From NCBI GenBank assembly GCA_050011895.1, contig JBEKIF010000117.1, positions 1 to 9,731 of the forward strand: DNA of 9,731 nucleotides, read 5' to 3'. Positions 1 through 7,148 of the stretch are shown here, piece by piece (within the stretch, counting starts at the first letter, position 1; every line of letters starts with the position of its first letter). The translations under genes and the position numbers were made by a program. The notes beneath the pieces were generated by a model. The model was given only the letters and a program-made list of their open reading frames with translations, had not been told where the DNA came from and made no database searches. The stretch is from DATBGO01 sp050011895. GTDB taxonomy: Bacteria; Actinomycetota; Actinomycetes; Streptosporangiales; Streptosporangiaceae.

Positions 1-1
1 C

Positions 2-139
2 AAGCGGACGCTTGTCGCAGCCAGCAGCCCTGAGAAGCTGACCGAGCAGGTGGAGGCAGCGGCCCGGGGCGAGGCCGGGCCCGATGAGGGCGACAAGACC
101 CAGACGTGGCGTGCCCTCCGCAAGCATGGGCGAGGCTAG
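2..139 (+). CDS. C-terminal end of an unrecognised protein (partial)
   Basis: An open frame runs in from the left edge and ends at TAG 137-139, leaving about 45 residues. The codons have the GC-rich third positions expected of real genes in this DNA. The visible tail is hydrophilic and highly charged, rich in Glu, Lys, Arg and Ala, with a segment reading SPEKLTEQVEAAARGE and a basic end WRALRKHGRG. It looks like a helical, soluble C-terminus. No family is recognised. Because a transposase remnant lies just downstream on the other strand, a mobile-element or recombinase origin is possible, but nothing in the visible tail proves it. A GC hairpin 29 bases after the stop may end its transcript. 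Confidence 0.5.
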   Translation, partial: KRTLVAASSPEKLTEQVEAAARGEAGPDEGDKTQTWRALRKHGRG

Positions 140-167
140 CGGCTGCGGCAAAGAAGAATAGGCCACC

Positions 168-185
168 CCCGGGTAGGTTCCCGGG
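168..185 (+). terminator. GC-rich hairpin after the leftmost gene
   Basis: Two copies of CCCGGG (168-173 and 180-185) are separated by the six-base loop TAGGTT and can pair as a perfect 6-bp stem. It lies 29 bases after the stop at 139. No T-tract follows, as is common for hairpin terminators in high-GC actinobacteria. A terminator role is inferred from position and structure only. It could also be the end of the decayed mobile element that starts here on the minus strand. Confidence 0.35.
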
Positions 186-186
186 C

Positions 187-480
187 GGTCTCCGAGGATC
201 AGCATCCGGTCGGTGACCTCGGTCCGGGCAGTGAGCACGAATCGCTCCGCATAAGCGTTCGCCCCGAGGATTTCGGGGCGGGATCTTCACCGGCTGGATA
301 CCGGCGCTGACCAGCGCCGTGTCGAAGGACTCGGTGAACTGCCCAGCCCGGTCGCGGACCAGGAACCGGAAATTTCGCGGCGCGGTCACCGAGGTCCATC
401 AGGAGGTTCCGGATCTGCTGCACAGTCCACGGCCCGTCCGGATTCGCAGTCACGCCGAGGACGTGCACGTAGCGGGAGCG
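187..480 (-). pseudogene. Decayed transposase (rve/DDE integrase-core) fragment with two frameshifts
   Basis: Read on the minus strand from 480, the frame gives SRYVHVLGVTANPDGPWTV, then LLMDLGDRAAKF. It must then shift frame near 361-376 to read FLVRDRAGQFTESFD and PVKIPPRNP, and shift again near 261-270 to read NAYAERFVLTARTEVTDR. These pieces match the catalytic core of actinobacterial rve-type transposases (IS3/IS481-like DDE fold). The Asp of VRDRAGQF and the Glu of YAERF are probably the second and third catalytic acids. The N-terminal half with the first Asp and the helix-turn-helix is missing, and so is the end after ILGDR. The gene is therefore dead. It fills most of the otherwise gene-free stretch 140-591. 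I saw no clear terminal repeats or target duplication. The exact IS family is uncertain. Confidence 0.8.
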
Positions 481-591
481 GCATACCGCGCGACGCCGAA
501 CCGGCCAGGCAACTCATCGCGCACAGGTCAGCCCTGAGCGCTCCGAGAGCATAACGCACGTATCGCGTGTCGCTCCTTGAGCTTGGAGTTA

Positions 592-3507
592 TTAGCCCCG
601 AAGCGCCACCACCTCGTCCACCCCTGCCCGGAGGTCATCGGCGAGTCCGCCGGGATCGGCGATCGCCGACGTATCGGTGTTGAGGCCGATACAGCACTCC
701 CCGTCGTGGGAGACAAGGGTGATCATCGCGGCGCAGCCGGGCAGCGGGCCGAACGGGTAGATGCGCGTGATCCGCGAGCCCGCGATGTACACCGGGTAGG
801 GCACCCCGGGGATACCGGCAACCTGGACGTCGTTCATGCTGGTTAGCCAGCCCGAGACGATGCCGATGACAGGCGCGGGCAGCAAGCCGAGCGCCGGGGC
901 TAGCGCCGCTGGCACCGCGTCGGCCGCAGCGGCACCGGCCGCGCGGGCGGTCAGTACGAACTGCCTCACGGTAGCGATCCTGGCGGCCGGGTTGCGCTCG
1001 GCCATGGGCGCGGCGAATCTGGCGCCGGTGAAGCGGTTCCCGCCCTGCGGGTCATCCTGGGTGCGCAGGCTGATCGGGAATCCGACGGTGAGACGGTCGA
1101 GGGGGGCGTCGTACCGCTCGTGGTAACGGCGGAACCCGCCGATCACCGCGGCCAGCAGTCCGTCGTTGACGGACCCGCCGGCCGCCTTCGCTCCGGCCTT
1201 GAGGTCAGTCAGTGGCACGTCGATGACGTCGAAGTGCCAGCCGCCGCCGCGCCGGGCAAGCAGCGCCGAGCCTTGCGGGGGGGCCGCGTTCTGGCCTGCC
1301 CAGCGGGCGGCGCCAAGTGCCCGCCCTGCTACCCGCGAGGCCGAATCCCAGGGCCGTGCCAGCGCGCCAAGGAGCCCCGCACCCTCACGCAGCACCGTCA
1401 GAGGTGCGGACCGGGCCGCGCCCGCGACCTGCGTGGCGAGCAGCCCTGCGCGCGACGTCTCGGACGCTGCCGGGACCGCAGGCTCGGGCCGATGCGGGTC
1501 ATGCTCGGCGCTGCGACTGTGCAGCCGCATCATCAGCTGGACCGCGCCGAGCCCGTCGGTGACGCTGTGGTGGCTCTTGACCGCGTATCCGGCCCGCCCG
1601 CCTGCGAGGCCCTCCACGAATAGCGCTTGCCACAGCGGCCGGTCACGGTCGAAGGGTGCAGCGGCGAATTCTTGCACAACGTCGAGCAGCTGGCGCAGCG
1701 AGCCGGGGGCGGGCAGGTGGACACGATGAACGTGCCAGGACAGGTCCAGGTCGCCGACTGTTACCCAGGTCGGGGTACCGAGCGCGAACACCGGCTCGAC
1801 CACCCGCTGCCGCATCCGCGGCACCATGCGGGAGGCCCACTCGTGTGCAGCAAGCAGCCGGTCCCAGTCGGGGGCCGGGTCGAGCAGCTCAAGCAGGCTG
1901 ACATTGACACGCAGCCGGGGGTCAGCCGCCTCGGCGCGCCACATGGCTGTTTCCAGCGGATTCATCTGGGTGGAGGCGCCCCAGTCCAGCGGCATCGCCG
2001 GCGGCGGACCGGGGCTGGCCAGCGCCGTAGCCTCCACCCGACCGGAACCGGCAGTTGGCCAGCTGGCGAGCGTCGCCAGGTACTGCCCGCGGACCTCGTG
2101 GATGCGGGAGTCGAGCTCCCCGGCCACCCAGCCGGTGGTGGGGACCGGGGGAAGGACCGCGACTTGCACCGTGCCCGCGTGGATCGTCGTTGCCCCGCGC
2201 CACATCAGCTCGCCGGAGTTGCGGATGACGATCGGCACGATCGGCACTCCGGCCTGCATCGCGACGTGAAAGGCGCCCTTCTTGAAGGGCCCGGGTGCCG
2301 GGGTCGCCGACCGGGTACCCTCCGGCGCGATGGCCAGCGAGATCCCCTCACGCAGCTTCTGCACCGCCGGTTGGAGGGCCTTAAGCGCCTGCGCGGTGTC
2401 GTGCCGATCGATGAACGCCACGTCGGCGAGCCGGAACATCAGCCCGAACCCGGGGGTGTTGGCCAGTTCCTTCTTCGCCACGCCGGTGAACGCGCCGCGC
2501 AGCAACTTGGCCAGGATGAGCACGTCGAGCTGGCTCTGGTGGTTGAAAATGAAGACGGCGGGCCTGGTAGCGAGGTGCTCAGCGCCGTGGACGTCCAGCC
2601 GCACACCGGCCAGCACACTGCCTACCTCGCCGGCCAGAGTGATGCCAAGGTCGACAGCGTCGCGCCGGGAACCAGTTACCGCCCCCAGCGCTGCGCCCGT
2701 GGCGAAGCCGCCCAGCATGCCGGCAAGTCCCCCCGCTGTCCGGGCGATGTCCCCGACCCCCGGCCGGCCGCGGGAGCGGAACCGGGCCACCGGCCACCCG
2801 TAATGCCGCGCCGCCGCTTCCAGGTCACGACCGGGATTGATAGCCCGCGGCCGCCCGGCGGTCCGCAGGAACAGCACGTCCTCGTTGCCGTTGGAGTATG
2901 CGTAGCTCTCCGGCAGGTCGATGTCGTGCTCATCAGCGAACGCTCGCACCGCGGTGGCCTTGCCTGCCCGCCACAGCAGCGGACCGCCGGGACGGCCGGT
3001 GCAGATGCCGTTCACCATCTCCACCGGTGAAACCAGGATGTACTCCACGCCCATCGCCCTGGCCGCGGGCTCTACCTGGAACCGGGTCGCCGACGAGGCC
3101 AGCACGACCGTATGCCCGGCCCTGCGGTGGGCCTCGACCAGCCGCCACCCCTCCGGGTACAGTGAGCCGGAGATTCCCTGGACGAACAGCCGCTCTCCGA
3201 GCTCGGCGAGCTCCTCCTCACTGCGCCCCGCCCAGGCGCGCATGCCCAGTACGGTGAACCGCTCGAAGTCCTCCTCGGTGGTCACGCCGCGAAGGCCCGT
3301 GAGGAGCATCCGCCCCAGGTCGGCCGGTGCGATCTGCAGCGACCTCAGGTGATGGCGGGCGAACGCCGTTAGCGAGTAGCCGTCGATCAGGGTGCCGTCG
3401 AAGTCGAGGAATGACCCCACGTGCGGGCCCTGCGGCCCGGCCTCGACGTCGGCGATCAGCTGCTCTTCTGACCACAGCCCGGCGGCGGGCTGGCTAGGGT
3501 GCGACAC
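592..3507 (-). CDS. Trifunctional fusion: HAD-IB phosphatase / PlsC acyltransferase / WS-DGAT acyltransferase
   Basis: The protein has 971 residues from the chosen GTG start at 3507. Residues about 30-240 form a HAD-IB (SerB-like) phosphatase with motif I DFDGT at 35-39, motif II SSAT near 138, and an atypical acidic motif SNGNED near 205. Residues about 295-480 form a PlsC/LPLAT 1-acylglycerol-3-phosphate acyltransferase with NHQSQLD at 322-328 (H-X4-D) and PEGTRS at 395-400. A hydrophobic, Gly/Ala-rich stretch (about 258-305) precedes it and may sit in the membrane. Residues about 508-968 form a WS/DGAT-type wax ester/triacylglycerol synthase with the active site HHSVTDG at 646-652, plus SVNDG near 779 and the family's usual C-terminal end. 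The likely roles are LPA to phosphatidate, and diacylglycerol plus acyl-CoA to triacylglycerol, at the inner membrane. Dephosphorylation of phosphatidate by the HAD domain is inferred. GTG 3507 is chosen because GGGAGG lies 6 bases upstream. It overlaps the end of plsB by 14 bases. A TTG at 3546 and ATG at 3534 are less likely starts. The two-domain N-terminal part resembles M. tuberculosis Rv2483c and the C-terminal part resembles Rv2484c. Confidence 0.93.
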   Translation of the reverse strand: MSHPSQPAAGLWSEEQLIADVEAGPQGPHVGSFLDFDGTLIDGYSLTAFARHHLRSLQIAPADLGRMLLTGLRGVTTEEDFERFTVLGMRAWAGRSEEELAELGERLFVQGISGSLYPEGWRLVEAHRRAGHTVVLASSATRFQVEPAARAMGVEYILVSPVEMVNGICTGRPGGPLLWRAGKATAVRAFADEHDIDLPESYAYSNGNEDVLFLRTAGRPRAINPGRDLEAAARHYGWPVARFRSRGRPGVGDIARTAGGLAGMLGGFATGAALGAVTGSRRDAVDLGITLAGEVGSVLAGVRLDVHGAEHLATRPAVFIFNHQSQLDVLILAKLLRGAFTGVAKKELANTPGFGLMFRLADVAFIDRHDTAQALKALQPAVQKLREGISLAIAPEGTRSATPAPGPFKKGAFHVAMQAGVPIVPIVIRNSGELMWRGATTIHAGTVQVAVLPPVPTTGWVAGELDSRIHEVRGQYLATLASWPTAGSGRVEATALASPGPPPAMPLDWGASTQMNPLETAMWRAEAADPRLRVNVSLLELLDPAPDWDRLLAAHEWASRMVPRMRQRVVEPVFALGTPTWVTVGDLDLSWHVHRVHLPAPGSLRQLLDVVQEFAAAPFDRDRPLWQALFVEGLAGGRAGYAVKSHHSVTDGLGAVQLMMRLHSRSAEHDPHRPEPAVPAASETSRAGLLATQVAGAARSAPLTVLREGAGLLGALARPWDSASRVAGRALGAARWAGQNAAPPQGSALLARRGGGWHFDVIDVPLTDLKAGAKAAGGSVNDGLLAAVIGGFRRYHERYDAPLDRLTVGFPISLRTQDDPQGGNRFTGARFAAPMAERNPAARIATVRQFVLTARAAGAAAADAVPAALAPALGLLPAPVIGIVSGWLTSMNDVQVAGIPGVPYPVYIAGSRITRIYPFGPLPGCAAMITLVSHDGECCIGLNTDTSAIADPGGLADDLRAGVDEVVALRG

Positions 3508-5767
3508 CAACTGCCTCCCGTCGATGCGCTGCATCGATCTCGTCAATCATGATCAGCCGGGCGACGACGCCACGCAGACGCGCGGCGAAGGCCTGCCTGC
3601 TTACGGCCAGCTCATCCCGGCCGGGATCGATCAAGTCCAGGTTCGCGGCGAGCTTCACCGCGCTGGAGAACAATTCTCGCGACAGCGACTCCGGCCCGTG
3701 CAGGCGCCCCTGGAGCAGCATCTGCTGCCCGACACCGCCACATTCGCCGAGGAACTCATTTTCCACGATCGGAAGGCTCGGGAGGCGCACGGCGAGCCGC
3801 TCGGCGACAACGAGCTGCGCGTCCAGGAACGACCGCAACACACGATTGGCCACCAGGACCTCCGAACGCTGCAGCACGGCGCGCCCATCGGCCACCGTCT
3901 CCCAGCCGGGATCCAGCCGCTCAAGTTCGGTGCCTAGCTCCGCGCGATAGGACGCCTTGTCTGGGAAAAAGAACTCAAACTTCAGCTGGTCACGCAGCCG
4001 CATCGCCTCATCCCAGCGGTCAGCGGGCGCACTGAGCAAAACGAGTTCCGCCACCGCGCGATCGATGAAATGGTGAATCGCGCTGTTGCGGTAGAACGCG
4101 GCAACCAGGTGCTGGCCCCGTTCGATGGCGTAGACCGGCTCCTCCCCGCCGGTGTAGACCGTGACCACGGCCTGCTGGGCCAGCGCGTCAAGGACGCGTC
4201 GCACCCCGGCCTCGGTTCGCAGCAGGTCACCCGAATGGGGCAGCCCCCGCTCGGCCAGGTAGCCGCGCAGCGGCTCAAGGACCCCGCGCACCTGGCCCAG
4301 GGTGAGCGCTCGGTCGCGGACACCCAGTAGCGCGAGCGTGACCAGCGCTGTTGCTGTCACCGGGGTGACCCGGTTGATCCGGACAGCCACCTCGAACGCC
4401 ACCTTCTGCAGCGCAAGCCGCCGGGTATCCGGGTCGTCGTGGTGGCTCCCGGGGCCGAGGGCCTCCCGCAGCGAAAGCGGTTCCGCAAACCGCACGGCTA
4501 CCGTGCCGATCCGGGTGAGCTGTCCCTTGGCGTAGGACGCCAGCCAGCCAAGCCCTTCGGCCTTTTTGGCCGCCCCGCCCTGCTCGGCTGCCATTGCCGA
4601 CACCTCGCGGAGCTGGTCGTAGGTGATTGCCACCGGCACCAGATAGGCATCGTCGGCCTGGCTGCGCGCGACTGCCTCGGCGATGTAGGCCAGCAGGCCG
4701 TAGCGTGGCGGGCGCAGCTTGCCGGTCCGCGAGCGGCCACCCTCCATGTACCACTCGAGGTTGAAGCGCTTGGCGAGCAGGTAGCCGAGGTACTCGCGCA
4801 GCGCCAACTTGTAAATCTCGTCGTTGCCGACGCTGCGCCGCATGAAAATGATCCCGGCGCGCCTGGCCAGCAAGCTGATCGGCCAGATGCGGAGGTTGTC
4901 GCCACCAAGGACGTGGTTTCGGGGGAAATCATGCTCGGCGAGGACGTCGGCGAGCAGGAGCGGGTCTGCGTATGAGCGGTGACTGGGGAGGAAGACTAGC
5001 GCATGGTGACGGTTCAGCTCACGCAGCCGGCCAAGCCCGACCGCGTCGGCCTGGACGTCCCACGCGTAGGCGTGCAGCGGGCGCAGCGCGCCGGAGAGCA
5101 GGTCGACCGCGATCGGGCTCATGGAGGCAACCAAGCCGTCAAGGGCCGCCCGGGTGCGTTCCGCCGCCTCCGGCTCGGTCAGATCAAGCCGGGCGGCGAG
5201 CGTGGCGACCTCGGCGCGGAAGTCCCGGCTGTCCTCGATCGCCTCGATGACGTCTTTCGGCACCTTGTAGCGGTATCCGAGTAGCGCCCGCTCGGAACGA
5301 TCTAGTGCGAGCCTGGCTTGCCGGGACACGAAATGCGCGAACGAGCCAGCGCCGCCCCAGCGCTCGCGCAGCGCTGCCACGGTGGCGGGTTCCGCGACCA
5401 CCATCCGTGCCCGGTCGGGCTCGCGCCGGATGATGCGGGTCTGCCAGAACACCGGTGGCCGACGTGGATTGACCTGCGACAGGATGTCCGCCCAGCGGAC
5501 CCGCCGCTCGCCGTCCCGCTCGCGCGGCAGCCACGCGACGCGAGCGGCAGTCACGACCGTATCCGGCGCCGTTGCGGCTAGCGACCAGGCCAGTTCCGGG
5601 CCGTCCAGTGGCAACACCTCGGACGGCTGGAGGTCCACCTCATCCAGCCACCGTTTTACCAGCGCGCGCTCTACCTCGCCCGCCGGCTCGGCGAGCAAGA
5701 TCAACAGTGCCTCGCCACCGGCAGCGCCGTCACCTGCCGCGGGCTGCGCTGGCCTCGGGCCGCCCAT
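3494..5767 (-). CDS. plsB: Glycerol-3-phosphate 1-O-acyltransferase (PlsB family)
   Basis: PlsB transfers an acyl chain to position 1 of glycerol-3-phosphate, the first step of phospholipid and triacylglycerol synthesis, at the inner face of the membrane. The 757-residue length fits the PlsB family (about 780-810 residues). The LPLAT catalytic core shows HRSYAD at 263-268 (H-X4-D), then GIIFMRRSVGND near 305-315, the glycerol-phosphate binding block MEGGRSRTGK at 341-350, and VPVAITYD at 377-384. The order and spacing are those of PlsB. The long C-terminal helical region is also present. ATG 5767 is supported by AAGGAG 6 bases upstream. It is the first gene of a two-gene minus-strand operon, and its last 14 bases overlap the HAD-PlsC-DGAT fusion gene, so the two products are probably made together. 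The closest well-known relative is mycobacterial PlsB2 (Rv2482c), also beside a HAD-PlsC gene. All motifs look intact. Confidence 0.95.
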   Translation of the reverse strand: MGGPRPAQPAAGDGAAGGEALLILLAEPAGEVERALVKRWLDEVDLQPSEVLPLDGPELAWSLAATAPDTVVTAARVAWLPRERDGERRVRWADILSQVNPRRPPVFWQTRIIRREPDRARMVVAEPATVAALRERWGGAGSFAHFVSRQARLALDRSERALLGYRYKVPKDVIEAIEDSRDFRAEVATLAARLDLTEPEAAERTRAALDGLVASMSPIAVDLLSGALRPLHAYAWDVQADAVGLGRLRELNRHHALVFLPSHRSYADPLLLADVLAEHDFPRNHVLGGDNLRIWPISLLARRAGIIFMRRSVGNDEIYKLALREYLGYLLAKRFNLEWYMEGGRSRTGKLRPPRYGLLAYIAEAVARSQADDAYLVPVAITYDQLREVSAMAAEQGGAAKKAEGLGWLASYAKGQLTRIGTVAVRFAEPLSLREALGPGSHHDDPDTRRLALQKVAFEVAVRINRVTPVTATALVTLALLGVRDRALTLGQVRGVLEPLRGYLAERGLPHSGDLLRTEAGVRRVLDALAQQAVVTVYTGGEEPVYAIERGQHLVAAFYRNSAIHHFIDRAVAELVLLSAPADRWDEAMRLRDQLKFEFFFPDKASYRAELGTELERLDPGWETVADGRAVLQRSEVLVANRVLRSFLDAQLVVAERLAVRLPSLPIVENEFLGECGGVGQQMLLQGRLHGPESLSRELFSSAVKLAANLDLIDPGRDELAVSRQAFAARLRGVVARLIMIDEIDAAHRREAVGVAP
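3514..3519 (-). promoter_or_regulatory. Ribosome binding site that sets the start of the fusion gene
   Basis: GGGAGG on the minus strand lies 6 bases before GTG 3507-3505, inside the last codons of plsB. It is the only strong Shine-Dalgarno sequence near the possible starts. It argues for a GTG start at 3507 and for translational coupling to plsB. Confidence 0.7.
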
Positions 5768-5773
5768 GCTCGG

Positions 5774-5779
5774 CTCCTT
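5774..5779 (-). promoter_or_regulatory. Strong ribosome binding site of plsB
   Basis: AAGGAG (inside GGAAGGAGC) on the minus strand lies 6 bases before the plsB ATG and fixes its start. No convincing -35/-10 pair was seen for the operon in the bases upstream, which overlap the TetR remnant. Confidence 0.7.
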
Positions 5780-5805
5780 CCTTCATCCACATCCTTGCTC
5801 GTCCT

Positions 5806-6041
5806 GTGGCTGAGGTCACGCCCGGGCGGCTGTCCTGTCTGCCGCCCGCGAGCTGTTCGTATCCCAGGGATACGGCGGCACTACGGTGGCCGACATCGCC
5901 CGGCACGCACGTGTCGCGGTCGACACGGTGTACGTAACCGTCCGGCGCAAGGCCGCCCTGCTGCGGGAAGTGCTGGAGACCGCGCTCTCTGGGACCGACG
6001 TTGCGGTTCCGGCGCAGCAACGCGATGGAGCCGTTGGATAG
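5806..6041 (+). pseudogene. TetR-family regulator, N-terminal helix-turn-helix fragment
   Basis: The frame ending at TAG 6039-6041 reads VLSAARELFVSQGYGGTTV, then ADIARHARVAVDTVY, then VRRKAALLREVLETALSG. This is a textbook TetR N-terminal DNA-binding domain (helix 1, the TVADIA-type helix 2, recognition helix 3 ending in TVY). The in-frame stop at 5811-5813 leaves no ATG, GTG or TTG before the domain. A GTG at 5806 in another frame gives VAEVT, and a shift of one base near 5821 joins it to RAAVLSAAREL, so the original start was probably there. The protein stops after about 78 residues where a ligand-binding domain of over 100 residues should follow. It is therefore frameshifted and truncated. 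It lies head to head with plsB, the usual place for a local repressor, so it may once have controlled the lipid operon (inference). Confidence 0.75.
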
Positions 6042-6121
6042 GCGCTTAGCCGATGGTTCGGCCTGGGCCAGGACTGGGCCGAGACGCTGAGGTAAAACTC
6101 GCGTCGGGCTGTCCGGATTGG

Positions 6122-6307
6122 ATGGCCGATGGGCACGACCTTGACCCGCTGGGCCGAGCGGCAGCGGCTGGCCTGGGCCGGGACCGGCTCGCCGCCGAGG
6201 ATCGGGTCCGCCGCGAGGTGCAGCGGGCCAAGCAGGAAGCCTGGGACGCGGCCGCGGCAGCCGGGCCGACACCGTGGACCTGGCTGGCCGGCGCGGCCCG
6301 GCAATGA
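6122..6307 (+). CDS. Small hypothetical protein, doubtful
   Basis: An open frame from ATG 6122 to TGA 6305-6307 encodes 61 residues: an Ala-, Arg- and Glu-rich helical segment (LAAEDRVRREVQRAKQEAWD) followed by the short motif GPTPWTWLAG. The third codon positions are strongly GC-biased in this frame from about 6135 onward, which suggests it is or was coding. The frame stays open upstream to ATG 6053, but the codon use there is poor. No good ribosome binding site was seen. It may be the C-terminal end of a longer decayed gene, since the bases just upstream (6042-6095) also read as a short coding-like piece in a different frame. The family is not recognised. Confidence 0.35.
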   Translation: MADGHDLDPLGRAAAAGLGRDRLAAEDRVRREVQRAKQEAWDAAAAAGPTPWTWLAGAARQ

Positions 6308-6347
6308 CCCCAGACGAGGGAATCAAGTGACCCCAGATAAGGAATCA
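6305..6347 (+). repeat. Short direct repeat, two copies with 23-base period
   Basis: TGACCCCAGA followed by CGAGGGAATCA (6305-6325) is repeated imperfectly as TGACCCCAGA followed by TAAGGAATCA (6328-6347). The copies fill the gap between two convergent reading frames, and the second one runs into the stop codon of the NTF2-like gene. Two close direct copies can be binding sites or the remains of mobile-element ends. No matching inverted copy was found nearby. Confidence 0.55.
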
Positions 6348-6788
6348 GGGGCTATGAACCGCCAGCACTGAAATGCGGCAGCCAGCCGCCCCGTCGGTCA
6401 CCAGATAGGTCGCGGTGAGCCGGCTGATCTCGCCGCCGTCGCTCATGTGGCGCGAGAACGTCCCACGGTAAAGAGCCGACGTGGAGTTCAGGACGGTTAC
6501 CTCAGAGCCGAGAATCTCGCTGCCGTAGTAGCCGGCCGCGCGCATCCCATCAAATTGCTGCTGCACCACCGCAACGACCTGGTCGTCGCTCGTCAGCGCG
6601 AAGAACCCCTCGTCGGTGGTGAGCAACAGCGGAACGCCGTAGTAGGCGAGCAGCGAACCAGTGTCGCTCTCGCCTCGCCCACACGCCGCGAACGCGTCAA
6701 GGTACTCACTAAACCACCGGCTCACCTCGCTGCTGTCCACGGCCACGGACCATACCGCCGCCGCGCCACTACCGCCAGCGTCCACCAC
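6345..6788 (-). CDS. NTF2-like (SnoaL/DUF6841-type) small protein
   Basis: The protein has 147 residues if the GTG at 6788 is used. The conserved part begins with VSRWFSEYLDAFAACGRGE near residue 22 and continues with LLAYYGVPLLLTTDEGFFAL (about 46-65), a helix DQVVAVVQQQFDGMRAAGY, and the strands VTVLNSTSALYRGTFSR and ISRLTATYLV. This order of an N-terminal helix, a pocket-forming Tyr/Pro loop and paired long strands is that of the NTF2-like fold. I recall similar actinobacterial proteins as DUF6841, but did not check this. Members of the fold include enzymes, ligand binders and immunity-like proteins, so no function is assigned. The frame is unbroken and ends at TGA 6347-6345. The start is uncertain: GTG codons at residues 15 and 17 would suit the conserved domain as well, and no strong ribosome binding site separates them. 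Confidence 0.75.
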   Translation of the reverse strand: MVDAGGSGAAAVWSVAVDSSEVSRWFSEYLDAFAACGRGESDTGSLLAYYGVPLLLTTDEGFFALTSDDQVVAVVQQQFDGMRAAGYYGSEILGSEVTVLNSTSALYRGTFSRHMSDGGEISRLTATYLVTDGAAGCRISVLAVHSP

Positions 6789-6859
6789 CTGCTCGCCCGG
6801 CCCAGCCCCTTCTCCACCTCATCCAGCAAGATCGCTAGCCGTGGGTAAGTCGAATTGCC

Positions 6860-7042
6860 TCAAATCCCGCGCTGCTCACAAGTCGCATGGCCATCCGCGT
6901 CTGCCGCGAGGTGGTCGAGTGCGCGCACGTGCTCCGGAGTGCCTGCGGATATGGGGAATTTTCCTGTTGGCAAGCGCACCACGTGGGCTTCTGCCGCCAG
7001 CCGCAGGATCGCGTGCTCGCCCTCCGGCTCGCTCCAAGGCCC
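6860..7042 (-). pseudogene. Coding remnant of unknown family
   Basis: Between in-frame stops (TGA 7045-7043 upstream, TGA 6862-6860 downstream) a minus-strand frame of about 60 codons reads like protein: HAILRLAAEAHVVRLPTGKF, then SAGTPEHVRALDHLAADADG. There is no ATG, and the only start codons are GTGs in the middle. A neighbouring frame upstream gives TVLRRTPDVGLRALERA, which may be its continuation across a frameshift. The family is not recognised. The rest of the gene-free stretch 6789-7148 shows nothing else that I can support. Confidence 0.3.
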
Positions 7043-7148
7043 TCAGCCCGACGTCCGGCGTCCTGCGGAGTACGGTGACATTTTGGCTGGCCGCTGGCAT
7101 CGGCCTGCTGCGCTGGCTGTCCTGGAGCCTCCTGGAAGTGAGCCAGCA

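Noticed and set aside
573..588. CTCC...GGAG pairing behind the lipid operon as a terminator
   Set aside because: The stem is only 4 bp with an 8-base loop and no T-tract, too weak to call.
1993..1995. An internal ATG that could start a separate WS/DGAT gene
   Set aside because: No Shine-Dalgarno sequence precedes it and no stop separates the domains, so a true fusion is more likely.
1627..3030. A 467-residue open frame on the plus strand
   Set aside because: It lies opposite the HAD-PlsC-DGAT gene, whose motifs are unmistakable. It shows no recognisable domain and is a GC-bias shadow.
3544..3546. TTG start for the fusion gene, giving 984 residues
   Set aside because: It has no ribosome binding site and would overlap plsB by 53 bases. 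GTG 3507 has GGGAGG at ideal spacing.
5730..6326. A 198-residue minus-strand open frame over the TetR region
   Set aside because: Composition is low-complexity Pro/Arg and the opposite strand carries a clear TetR domain.
6855..7148. Upstream extension of the isochorismatase frame
   Set aside because: The extension shows no family similarity, while ATG 7149 starts just before the conserved first strand.
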